A stretch of 47,672 nt of DNA, from assembly GCA_019973155.2 (NCBI GenBank), contig BPQB01000136.1, forward strand, positions 1-47,672. The letters run 5' to 3'. Shown here piece after piece: positions 20,790 through 30,513 of this stretch. Source of the stretch: Phanerochaete sordida. Its lineage: Eukaryota > Basidiomycota > Agaricomycetes > Polyporales > Phanerochaetaceae. Both the position numbers and the translations under genes were made by a program. The notes under the pieces are model-generated. The model did no database searches. It was given only the letters and a program-made list of their open reading frames with translations, and was not told the DNA's origin. Within the stretch, counting starts at the first letter, position 1. Every line of letters starts with the position of its first letter.

Positions 20790-22786
20790 TGTTGGTCGCC
20801 AATTTCGGGACCTCACTCAGCGGTATCAATAGCCGGCAGACACGCGTGAGGTGCTTTGTGCACATCCTTAACTTGGTCGTGAAGGTATGTTTAGTTTTGC
20901 GCCATGCTTTTGCTTTTCTCAAGCTTGTGTACTCACATATTCCTCAGGCTATCATTTCCCCTTTCATGAAGAAGAAGAAACTCTCCGCAACCTCGGACGA
21001 CCACAACACTGACGACGACAGGCTCAGCGAAGACGACAACAATGTCTCGAGTGGTGTGAAGAAGTGCAAGTGCTTCCAGCCTGGCAAACGCTCCCGCAAG
21101 AAGGTGATGACCGCAACAACATGCACACAGGCCAACAACGGCAAGGACTTGGCCAACAACAACAACAAGCTGCTGATCGAGGACGATGTCCTGCGCACTC
21201 TCGAGAAAGAAGGCCTTGACATCGACGAGAACAACATCAACTTCACCCACAAGACAAACGACGAGGAAGATGACAGCAAAGATGAACTCAACGCTGGCGC
21301 CGACGCATACAATGCCAAGGAGATCAACACCCTCGTCGCCAAGATCGAGGTGGAGTATTTGCTGCCAGCTGCGAAGCAGCGGCTCGCACGATACACCGTA
21401 ACAAAGGTATGTGCCCATGTTCGCCATTTACACCGCTCTATCAGTACTGATGTTGGCCCTCCATTAGCTCGTCGAACTTGCCAAGCGAGTCTTCCATTTG
21501 CCAACAATTCATGCAGACCTCAAGAGCTGCTGCATCAAAGAGAGGACCCACGATCTGCAAATGATCTGCGCAATCGCTACGCGCTGGAACTCGTTCTTGC
21601 AAGCCATTGAGCGGGCCCTCAAGCTTCGCGTGCTCCTCACCCGCTTACTCTTGATGCCGAAGTACAACAAGAAGGGCAAGAAAGAACTTGCCCGCTTCCA
21701 GCTGAGCAAGAAGGAGTGGAACCTCCTAGAGCAGCTTCATGCGGTGCTCATGGTACATCTGTTGCATGTGCTCTCTATCGTTCTGGTTGTATTGACTACC
21801 TTATTTAGATGTTCCTTTAGATGTTCCTTCGCGCGATGGACCGCGTGTCTAGGTCAAATATCCCCCTTGTCCACGAGGTCATTCCTGTGATTGACATCAT
21901 CATGGGGAAGCTTTTCGAGGCCATGATCAACATCGAGCTCTTTGCGCAGATCTGCTACGGGACGGCCCTTGGCTATCGCCTCTTGAACAAGTACTATTCC
22001 ATTATTGATAACTCCATCTTGTACCGCTGTGCTATGAGTAAGTTAACCATGTGCTCTCAATCACGCTACCACTGCTAACTCTTCACACATTCCCTAGTCC
22101 TGCATCCGAAGTACAAGCTTGATTACTTCCGCAACCAGAAGTGGAAGGTGAACTGGATTGCTGCCGCTGTCAAGATCCTCCATGACGAGTGCGAAAATTA
22201 TTACAAGCCGAAGCTTGACGAGACGGCGCTCACTTCAGCCTCTCAGTCCCAGGTATGTCTACTGTAACACCCTGATAGCAGAGTCTGTGGTTGACGCTAT
22301 CAGCAGAATATCCACGACGACCCTTTTGCCTGCCTCGACACATACACCATTGACGGAGACAGTGACGTCCTCGACAACTGGCTCAAGACCCCCACCTATC
22401 CCACCTGCACCGACCCCTTGCTTCACTGGGAGAACTAGCACAAGATCGTGCCGATGTGGGAGCCCCTTGCGCGCATGGTGCTGGATTTCCTGTCCGTTCC
22501 TGGTACATTGTCCTTCCTTATCAATGATCATGTCACGCGGTCGCTGACCCTCATGGCATGTAGCATCTTCCACTGACATTGAGCGCGCCTTTTCTTGCGG
22601 CAGCTTCACGATATTGAAGCGCCGTCACTCCCTCAATGGCGAGTCGAAATGCACAGCGACCATGATCAGCTCATGGGCGGCTGTTCCGGGGCTCATCCTC
22701 GAGGCCGCACTTGTCGCTACTTTTGCCAATAAGGCCAAGCGCAGCAAGAAGAAAGCTTCGGACAGCGATATCGAGCTCGTAGAGTA

Positions 22787-23848
22787 GTCATTGAACACCT
22801 GTATTAATAATATTCTATTGTTTACACTTCGAGTCTGCGTGCGAGTACCCACAAGTACACCCATGTAGTGAAGGACACGGGTAGAGTTAACCCGCAGGGC
22901 TCACGAGTAAGGGTATTCGAGAGTAGGGGTAAGGGTAGTGGCACTGAAACCTGCCTTACCCAGCTGGTACCCATCAGCCACAAAGGCCTCGGAAAGCTCC
23001 GTGATCAGCCTGCCATAGTAGGCGTATGTTCTGATAAGCCTGCCATAATTGTCTAACCACCACACTTTGCCATATAAAGAATATGTTTGAACTTTAATCT
23101 ATAAACTTTACTGGACATCTTGTCGTCTTTGCAACAGTACAACAGGGCAATAGAAGGGCTAAGAACATCTATCAGAAGTTCCCGAAGCTGTTGCGGATTG
23201 AGGGTACAAACGCCGCACGAGGGACGACAAACGGGGAGTGCTACGATAAGGCGTGGCGGAGCGAGTCACGCAGCTAATGCACAACTTATTCAGCTGTCCG
23301 TATTGACCAAAATAACATTAGCATAGCAAACTACCATACAACAAAGACTTACCTGTCCGTATTGACCAAGAGGTCGAGATGACGGACAGGCTACAGGGGC
23401 AGGGGTATATATACTACTGAGGGCTGCGCATGGACCAGGCAATTATGTGATGTGAAGGTCGCGCGCGTTTCAGAGCGCTTGAGATTGAAGGGTGAAACAA
23501 CTTGGGGATGCATCAGCGTGGCTGAGTATTCCGGGCCTTTCGGCGAGGCTGCATCCGTGGAGTCATCAGGCATGATGGTCTCGGCCCGGGGAGATCACGA
23601 GGCTATGCGCAGAGCCCGGGGGCTATTCTGGCACGTGATGGGCTGGCAGTGACGTGCATTGGGTGTGCTGGCGTCTGTGATGTGATGCGCCATCAGGAGC
23701 GCTGGCGTCTGAGCCAAGCGCGTGTTCTGGGTGGCTATGACTCCGGATGCATCGAGGGCTGCTTGAGCACTGGATTAAATCAGGGAGAATCGCAATAAAT
23801 CGGCGAAAAATAGGGCAGGACCGTCATGTCCATGACAGAAGCATCAGT
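22787..23848. other. hAT 3' flank and unassigned sequence
   Basis: From 22845 to 22990 there are ACCCGCAGG, ACGGGTAG and GGGTAAGGG motifs like the subterminal repeats of the other hAT elements here, so the right end of the hAT at 19027 probably lies before about 23060; no terminal inverted repeat was found. A 17-bp direct repeat CTGTCCGTATTGACCAA occurs at 23294 and 23353. A TATATATA run lies near 23406. No gene is supported. Confidence 0.35.
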
Positions 23849-25383
23849 ATGGCAAAGCGCAAGAGTACAAGCACACAACGTACAAAAAAGAAGGCACAAG
23901 GCGAGGCAATGCCAACACTATCGAGCACAGCGCCTGTCGAAGGGCCTACGCGCGCGGAGACCGTTGACGAGAGCAACAACAATGTTGTCGAGGTCCAGCC
24001 TGAAGAGCCCGAGGAGGAGCCTGAGGAGGATGAGGAGAAAGAGCTCGGTGAGTAGGAGCATTGATAAGATGAAGACGTAGGCTTACCATTCTGCCAGAGC
24101 GACTCATGCGCAACTGGCTGTCTGTGCTGTACAGGTTCTTTGATCAGATTCCCAAGATTATGTATATTGATAGTCGGCGTGTTCATTGCTTCACATGTGT
24201 TAAGTTGATCTGCAGAAAGACTATCAACCGGTTCCTTAATACTGGTGACGCAAAGTCAACGGGTAACTTGAAGAAGCACGCGATAGTGTGCTGGGGTCTG
24301 GAAGCCGTCGAGGCTGTAGTCGCGATGGAGAACCAGAGCGCTGCACGCCCCGCAATCGAGAAGCTGGGCCGAAGCGGCTCGATTACTGACACGTTCAAGC
24401 GCGTCAGTGGCGGCAAAGTCACCTATTCCGCAAGGCAGCTAACGCCGTCTCACTCGCAAAGTTGTTCTCATATATAGGAAGCCGTGTTGCTTACCTAGTG
24501 TAGGGCCTGCCATGTTATGTAGATCTGCGAGTCTTCGCCCGCTCGCAATTGTCAAGGACCCGGGCTACTGATTCTTGATGACGACGGGGCGCCCAGAGTA
24601 CGCAATTATGTCAGCAAAGACACTTTTGCATGGCGTGCACCAGGTGTTCTTGAGCGCGAGGGCTCGGCTCGCGCCAAGGCTTCAGATGAGTAGCACACAA
24701 AATAGATGGAAACAGGTAACTCACCAGATTCTGTAGGAACTCGAGAGTGACATCAGTTATGCCATGGACTGTTGGACCTCGCCAAACCACCGCACATTTC
24801 TCGACCTCTTTGCGTACTTCGTCGAAGAAGGCAAGTGCAAGTCCATCTTGCCGGACTTCATCGAGGTGCCGGGCTCGCACACCGGCGAATGCCTTGGTTA
24901 CGAGATCAAAGGGGTTCTCAACGAGTTCAGGGTCAAGCAGAAAGTTAGTACACTTTGTATGGAACATGATATGAAGACCCACCATTTATGGATCCTAGGT
25001 ATGACAATTGACAATGCAAGCAACAACAACACCATGGTCGCGGTACTCGCGTCGCGTCTCAATGACTTCCCTGGGGCCCCGAACCAAGTGCGACGCTTTG
25101 CGCACATCGTGAATCTTGTGGCGAAGACCATCTTGCACCAGTTTGACTCGACGCAAAAGTGCGGCAACAAGAGGGACAAGGAAGCAAGGGAGGCCAAGGG
25201 TGAGAAGATCGTTGAGGATCTTCTCGCCAAAATCAACTTGGATGAGCTGGAGTTGAACGAAGAGAGTGTTGAGGAAAGTGCGGAGGAGCATGACAACAAT
25301 GACGTTGACAGCTGGGTGGACAAACGTGAAGATCTGACGCAGGAGGAGACATCCCTTGGCATAAGTCTGATCCATCAGAACCA
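23849..25383 (+). pseudogene. hAT transposase, N-terminal half
   Basis: Start MAKRKSTSTQRTKKKAQG at 23849 (nuclear-localisation-like basic stretch), then an acidic Glu-rich segment and an intron beginning GTGAGTAGG at 24051. Next is a BED-type zinc finger (VHCFTCVKL, then STGNLKKHAIVC) at 24180-24290 and GSITDTFKRVSGGKVTY (24379-24425). After further introns come SYAMDCWTSPNHRTF (first catalytic Asp, 24755-24800), MTIDNASNNNTM (second Asp, 25000-25035) and RRFAHIVNLVAKTIL (25090-25135), then an acidic linker. Similarity stops at about 25383, where AT-rich sequence begins. The C-terminal dimerisation domain and catalytic Glu are absent, so this is a 3'-truncated copy, different from the hAT at 19027. 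A few stops or unresolved introns lie at 24480-24740. Confidence 0.78.
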
Positions 25384-25411
25384 CATAATTTGTACCTGGG
25401 GTGATGCATAA

Positions 25412-25662
25412 AACGCCTTGTAGCTATAAAAAGCGCTAATTATGTCACCACCCTCTAAATTAGGCCTGAGGGAGTTTGAATTAGGTAGGTAGGGCCAAAA
25501 GTTGGCAAATACAATTTCTTCATGATAGTGCACAAAACACAAGCATTCAATCTTAAGAATATCACGTCACAACAAGATAATACGAAAAGATCTTATTGGT
25601 GCTATCAGAAAGCTTTTTGATAGAGCTGTACAATGAGCCATGAATAAGAGAACAGATTCATC
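25412..25662. other. AT-rich spacer
   Basis: AT-rich sequence between the truncated hAT and the next MITE, with no coding capacity. It may be part of another transposon remnant, but no ends are recognised. Confidence 0.3.
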
Positions 25663-25666
25663 TGCA

Positions 25667-25985
25667 AAAACCCATTCTGTGAATTAGCGTGAATAAATTG
25701 CTAATGCTTCTAATTTTGCTAATGCTGCTAAAAGTTGCTAATGCATATAATTTACTACTAAACTATGCCCTTTCAGCTAAGCATTGCAATGCAGAAGTTA
25801 TTAGTAACATTGCAATGCAGAAGTTATTAGTAATGAAATAGCAAAAACAACAAACACATAGCAGCCAATTAGCACAAATTAGCTATAGTCCTTTTGTTAA
25901 TTCTGTTAATTTTGCTATTTGTGCTCACTCTTAGCTTATTAGCACTAATGAGTACTCATTTGTGTGAATTCACAGAATGGGTTTT
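25667..25985. mobile_element. AT-rich MITE, TGCA-type (copy 2)
   Basis: 319 bp with inverted ends AAAACCCATTCTGTGAATT and its exact reverse complement. Flanked by TGCA on both sides (25663-25666, 25986-25989), within the wider symmetric flank CATC...GATG. The interior is rich in GCTAAT and TTAGCA motifs with no coding capacity. Confidence 0.78.
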
Positions 25986-26137
25986 TGCAGATGGCAAGGC
26001 AGCAGAACCAACAGTATCAAGGTTATGAACCCAGACCGCCTGTGGCAAGCGCCAAATTTTCAGGACCTGGGGGCAGGGAGACGACGTGTCGGTGAGAGCC
26101 CAAATGCTAGGAGCCGGACAAGGAACTTACAAAAACC

Positions 26138-27266
26138 TCAACGCAGGGGAGGCAGCATGTGCGAGAAAAAGCCCTGCAGCTTCAGCACAGCCTGCAGGTA
26201 AGGTACCATGATCTGCGAGTGGTTGCGCAAATACAACGTGAACGCTTGCTTGCTAGACCACCGCCTCGACGTGCGAACCGCGTCAAGAAACAAACCGCGC
26301 AGCAGATACTTCAGCGTACCGCCGATGCAAAAAGCGTGACTGGCAAGGGCGTCGAAGCCCGCGGCTTAGCATGCCCAACGTATGCGCGCAAAGAACGCGC
26401 CCCATGTCAGGGGCCGACACCTGCCCGTGGCGTTACTGTAGGCAAAGAGGTGTTTGGGCTCAGTAGGTGCGTTCAGTCAACGTTAGTGCTCGAGTGCGAC
26501 AACAGGGTCGAACAGGCCATGTTGCGTAGTAAAGGAGACGGCCTCGCTGCGCTCGTGCAACGACTTGGTGTATGGCACATGAACGATAGTGACCACGTTG
26601 CCATTGCAGTCGAAGTCGGGATACACATAGTTAAGGCAGGTCGACTTGCGTGAGCACAGGGACGGTGATCTCGCTGGCGCACATGACGGGCCAGAAAAGG
26701 ATGCAGGCACAGGTGTAAACTGTGACGTTGAATGGATCGTTGCAGGACAGTGTAGTGAGGGCGGGCTCAAGCTTGGTAAGAGTATAAGGCTGGTGCTGCA
26801 CGCGGGGGGCAGGGGGCATCGCGCAGACAGCATCTAACACCTTTGGGTATAAAACAGCGTTGACCGTCCAGGGCAGCTGGTTGAGCAGGTGCCATGCCCG
26901 GACGGCCACCTGGAGGTTGATCAGCGCGAACTGGGACACTGAACCTGCGAGGTGCATGAGGACATGCGTGAACACCTCTGATGCCACGGGGGCTTGGTCG
27001 ACCTCGGCGAGACCCAACTTGTCACACGCGCGGTGGTAGAGGCGGAGTGCGGTGCTGTACGTTGCCAGCGTGGACGCAGCCCAGCCGTGGAGCATCACGG
27101 TCTTGAACTTTGCAGAGTGAGCCGCAGACGTGAGTGCGGGGTGCAGCTGGGGCTCCACTGCGGGCAGCCAGTGTGCCAGGCATTTGCTGGCTGAGCAGTC
27201 GGGACGCAGGGCAAGGTGGGACGTGCAAATGGAAAGATGTGAGGGGCAGAGGCAGCGTGAACGCAA
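26138..27266 (-). pseudogene. Tyrosine recombinase of the DIRS-like element
   Basis: The core-binding domain reads GWAASTLATYSTALRLYH, then LINLQVAVRAWHLLNQLPW (27085-26870). The catalytic domain follows with YTCACILFWPVMCASEITV (26720-26665), LNYVYPDFDCNGNVVTIVHV, SHAFCIGGTLKYLLRG (26340-26295), TSRRWSSKQAFTLYLRNHS and PYLQAVLKL, ending at a stop at 26138. In this fungal family the box I motif is normally FW---R-GE and the HxxR motif normally HSFRIGG. Here both arginines are Cys (TGC), which should abolish strand cleavage. One or two frame breaks occur near 26640 and 26480. The enzyme would insert the circular cDNA at a target. Confidence 0.75.
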
Positions 27267-27419
27267 ATAATGAACGACAATCAGTTGTCCTCAACAAATG
27301 AGGCGGCTGCCACGTGGATCTTGCTGGCCCACAGGTCTTCCGTGAGGGTGCGGGCTTAAAACGTGCGCGAGGCAACAGTTGGCGCAGGGTACGGCAGGCT
27401 ACTGGTGGGCAAGGGTACG

Positions 27420-27955
27420 GTAGGCTACTGGTGGGCAAGAGCGCGTTCAGGTCTGCATTCGCAAGAAGATGCGACAGTGCCGTGGGCAGGGTGACGAGGG
27501 GTAAGAGCAGGTGCCTGAGAGAATAGAGGCTGCAGGACGGGTCGTCTACTGGGTTGCGGCTGCTGGCGACGTACTGGAGATGGCAGTGGCGTGGGTGCAG
27601 CTGTTTCAGCTTGAGGACTCACCTGAAAACCCCATTGACCTGGATGCTGCGACTCGTCCCATTTCTCCATTCCTCCACAACACCTTGGTTGTCCCCTTGC
27701 ACACAGAAATCGTGCGGACAAGCCGGCCAGTTGAGGAGCAAGCGAATGAGGAGCTTGAAACCAACACCTTTGGCCCAGCTGATGTTCCGATGTTCAGCTT
27801 GCCAGCCCGAGAGGAGGTGTCACGCACGCCAGCGGTTGTGAACAACAATAGCAATGCCAACGCTGGAACCGGCATTGGAGAAGACAGAGACGTCGACAAT
27901 GGGAGAGGAGCCGCGGGTGGGGAATGTGATGGTGGAGGACAAAAAGTGCTCCATC
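27420..27955 (-). pseudogene. RNase H domain of the DIRS-like element
   Basis: The minus strand reads SPIVDVSVFSNAGSSVGIAI (27910-27850), NRWRAWRLLRGW, NISWAKGVGFKLLIRLLL, CVQGDNQGVVEEWRNGTSRS (27720-27660) and HLQYVASSRNPVDDPSCS (27590-27540). This matches the RNase H layout in fungal DIRS-like polyproteins, with acidic residues in DVSVF, the WAE-like WAK motif and GDNQGV. The plus-strand frame 27511-28002 covering the same DNA is its antisense. The junction to RT is broken by the MITE at 27960-28321. Confidence 0.65.
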
Positions 27956-27959
27956 TGCA

Positions 27960-28321
27960 AAAAGCTGCTGTGCATATAGTACCTAATTGTACCACCAATT
28001 AGCAAAAAATAGGTGGCTTAGGTGAGTTACCCTAAAAGTTCTCAGTACCAAACCTAATTTTGACCTAATCCTGAGTTTTTTGCTTTCTATTTTTTAGATT
28101 TCTCTTCACTAAATGACCTAACTGCTAGTTTCTTTTACCTAATTTAGATGGAATTGAGTCAGAATTAGTCAAATTAGACAGGATTTAGGGAACAAATAGC
28201 GCTAACTTAGGGTCAAAAAGAAGGATCAGTATTGGCTAAGATAATAAGGCAAGTAGGAATGAGAAAACTTCATTAGGTTACAGCAAGCTGGGAGATAGTA
28301 ATAATTAACTCCACAGCTTTT
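27960..28321. mobile_element. AT-rich MITE, TGCA-type (copy 3)
   Basis: 362 bp, flanked by TGCA (27956-27959 and 28322-28325) inside CATCTGCA...TGCAGATG. The inverted ends AAAAGCTG are short, then diverge. The interior has many CCTAATT/AATTAG motifs. Removing it with one TGCA leaves CATCTGCAGATG, encoding HLQM, and restores a continuous RT-RNase H frame (VRHLQMEHFLSS). Confidence 0.75.
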
Positions 28322-30500
28322 TGCAGATGTCGTACCGCATCACGCACCGTCGAGTACGCTCGACCGCCGTGCATGAGCGAGGACATGTGCTGCAGGCTGT
28401 CGTGCAGCTTCTTAACCTCCTCACGTGCGTGCGTGTCACGCTGGAGCCAGGTCCTACGGCGGCGTAGTATTTGGAGCACTTCGGCTTGGCTAAAAAGACA
28501 GTGTGCACGTGCAAGTCCCACACAAAACTGATATACACAAACTCGAATGCGAAGGGGGAGTCCTTAGACGGCTCCCAAGGAATGCCCAGGGGAACCGACA
28601 GTGTGTCGATGTTTGCCGCGGCATAATGAAAGGCGGCATCATGTGTGGAGCGCAGGCTCACGTCAGAGTGGTCACGGAGTGGGTGCTCAAAATTCTTGAC
28701 AAAGTTACAATCAAAGGTGACACAAGAGTCGTGACCACTGTACCACAGGCGGCCACCCAACTGGTGCAGGCCGCCAAAATCAAGAGCCATCTGGCGCCAG
28801 AGGGCGCACATGTGGTTGTGTCTGTTGAGGTAGAGACACAGGATGTGGAGTAACACGTGGTCGTCAACTCAGCGAGCGACAGGGCCGAGGTCGCGATGCC
28901 GTGCAATGTCAAGAAAGACGTCATCAGTGTAGCCATAGACCCCGCTGCTGGGGGACATCCCGAACACCAGGTTGGGGTCAATGGTGAAGGTGTCATTCTC
29001 CGAAATGTGCACCACAGTGCCAGGCCATTGAAAGCTGTGTGGGAAATCAGGCGATAGACCTTGGAGACATCCCGCACAGCGCCTTCAGAGTCATCAGGGA
29101 GGCCCCAAACCATGAAGGCAAAGGCGGTAGAGGTGCCCCAGAAGCAGGGAGAGGCGCCAGAGTCAGTGGTATAGTTGATTGAGGTGACGCCAGAGCAGGG
29201 TGAATGCAAAAAGGAAAAATTTTGAATCAGCCAGAAAGTGTCAGTGCGATGCAGTTTCAAAACAAGTGATTGAGGGGAGGACTGGAAAGGGCCAATGAGG
29301 TCTTCCAGCTCAGCACAAGAGAAAGGGCCGATGTAGCGGTCTTTGGAGAACTCCTTGGACAGAATGGTATTGAAATGAGCAGAATGTACAGTGAGAGATG
29401 TTGTCGAGCCCGCCGACGGGCTAAGCGCGAAAATATGCGCCGCACAGCTCCTTTCGGACACCTGCCGAGCTCCCACGGTTCGACTTTACGGCATGAGCCT
29501 TCTTCGAGGCCGACGCTTCTGCAATTAGGAAGTTCGATCAAGCGCCACAAAGTCATTAGCCTCCGCGTCTCGCGAGCGCCCGTCCTGACGTGTGCCCTCC
29601 GCCAGTCACATCTCAGACATTCCACCTCACGTTCGCTATTTGCCACTTCCCGGACATGCCAAGGACGCTGCTGACGCATGCCGAGCGCGGCGGGACCGCC
29701 GCACAGCGGCCGAGGTGTGCTATTCCCTTTTTCCTGAGATTTCCTAGATATACCTCCGCTTTTCGCGGATTTTCATATTCTTTCCCCTTCCCGTTTTAGT
29801 AGGTTCTGTAGTACGCTCTCCTGTATATAAGGGCCCGAGAGCGACGACAAATCCAGGTTATTATTCCCCCTCCGTGCACAGGCGTTGTGCACTGTTCGAC
29901 TCGCGTTCTCGCTCGCCCTCGCGGCTTCGTACTTCGTCTCGCCCCGCGTTCTCGCCTTCACGCTCGCTGACTACAACGTGTAGCAGCTTCGACTTCGTCT
30001 CGCTTCACCTTCCAAGCACTCGCGTGCTCATCGCGCAACATCTCGTCGCGCTAACTCGAGTTTATTTCGTTTTTGGGTACTGCGGCTGCGCTTGCTCGCG
30101 GCTGCCTCGTTCGACCTCGCGTTAACTCGACTCACCTCGCGCACACTCGGCGCACCCTCGCGTTCCCTCGTGTTCACCTCGCGTTACCTCGCGTTCGCCT
30201 GCGTGCTCTCGGATCGACCTTCGCGGTTCGCCCTCGAGCACCCCGGAACTCCCTCGCACATTCCACATTCGCCGCGCGCTCGCTCGCACCGTCCTCGCGA
30301 CCATCTGTTGGTTGTTGTTTAGGGTCGGCCCTCGCATACGCCGCAGTTCGATGCATCAACGTGCTATTTGGGGGAGCAAATGTTTTGCTAATAGAACACA
30401 CACTGACTCGAAAGCCATACGACAGGCCATCAATGAGTAGGGGGTAGCGTTTGGACAGACCAGCAGCAGCCAGAGTGGCGTGCCAGGCGGGAACGCAAAG
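28322..30500 (-). pseudogene. Reverse transcriptase of the DIRS-like element
   Basis: The N-terminal part is at 30490-30350 (LAAAGLSKRYPLLIDGLSYG, then FAPPNST). After a 0.95-kb insertion it resumes with VHSAHFNTILSKEFSKDRYI and GPFSCAELEDLIGPFQSSP (29400-29270), LIQNFSF, SPCFWGTST and AVRDVSKVYRLI. In another frame follow IDPNLVFGMSPSSGVYG (29000-28950), the polymerase site VDDHV (about 28855-28870), PLGIPWEPSKDSPFAFEF (28590-28540) and VKKLHDSLQHMSSL. VDDH in place of YxDD is typical of this fungal group. The codon before VDDHV is TGA (28869-28871), where relatives usually have Trp. A frameshift lies near 29030. Confidence 0.75.
29401..30349. mobile_element. LTR-like insertion in the DIRS RT
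   Basis: A 0.95-kb GC-rich block with no RT similarity splits the RT frame. It begins with a GC hairpin (GAGCCCGCCGACGGGCT), carries a strong TATA-like box TGTATATAAGGGCCC near 29821, then a long run of CTCGCG/TCGCGTT units. The flanks share GATG (29397-29400, 30350-30353; AGATG versus CGATG over 5 bp), a possible duplication. Promoter plus absence of coding suggests a solo LTR, but TG...CA ends are not clear. Confidence 0.45.
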
Positions 30501-30513
30501 CGGCATGATGGGG

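Larger units (their letters stand above)
19027..22786 (+). pseudogene. hAT transposase, 5'-truncated, one internal stop
   Basis: Read with short introns, the blocks appear in order. First come MLNAKVEVPRPTTISRDIREIF (19090-19150) and HLCLDGWTFPNVISFLGITVH (19260-19330; first catalytic Asp in LDGW). Then comes AVNASNNST (19518-19545), where the second catalytic Asp of the DNASNN motif appears to be Val. After the 1.24-kb insertion: RVRCFVHILNLVVK, an acidic Asn/Asp-rich linker, IATRWNSFLQAIERA, HPKYKLDYFRNQKW, PLLHWEN, LDFLSVP and SSTDIERAFSCGSF (dimerisation domain with catalytic Glu). The stop is at 22784-22786. A TAG at 22436-22438 interrupts the frame after HWEN. The N-terminal BED finger is missing because the copia LTR adjoins. 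The gene is dead but well preserved. Confidence 0.85.

Noticed and set aside
20933..21507. Minus-strand ORFs of 164 and 187 codons
   Set aside because: Antisense of the acidic linker of the hAT transposase.
23294..23369. 17-bp direct repeat as a target duplication
   Set aside because: Only 42 bp lies between the copies, with no element-like sequence; more likely a local tandem duplication.
27511..28002. 163-codon plus-strand ORF
   Set aside because: Covers the RNase H domain of the DIRS-like element in antisense and runs into the MITE.
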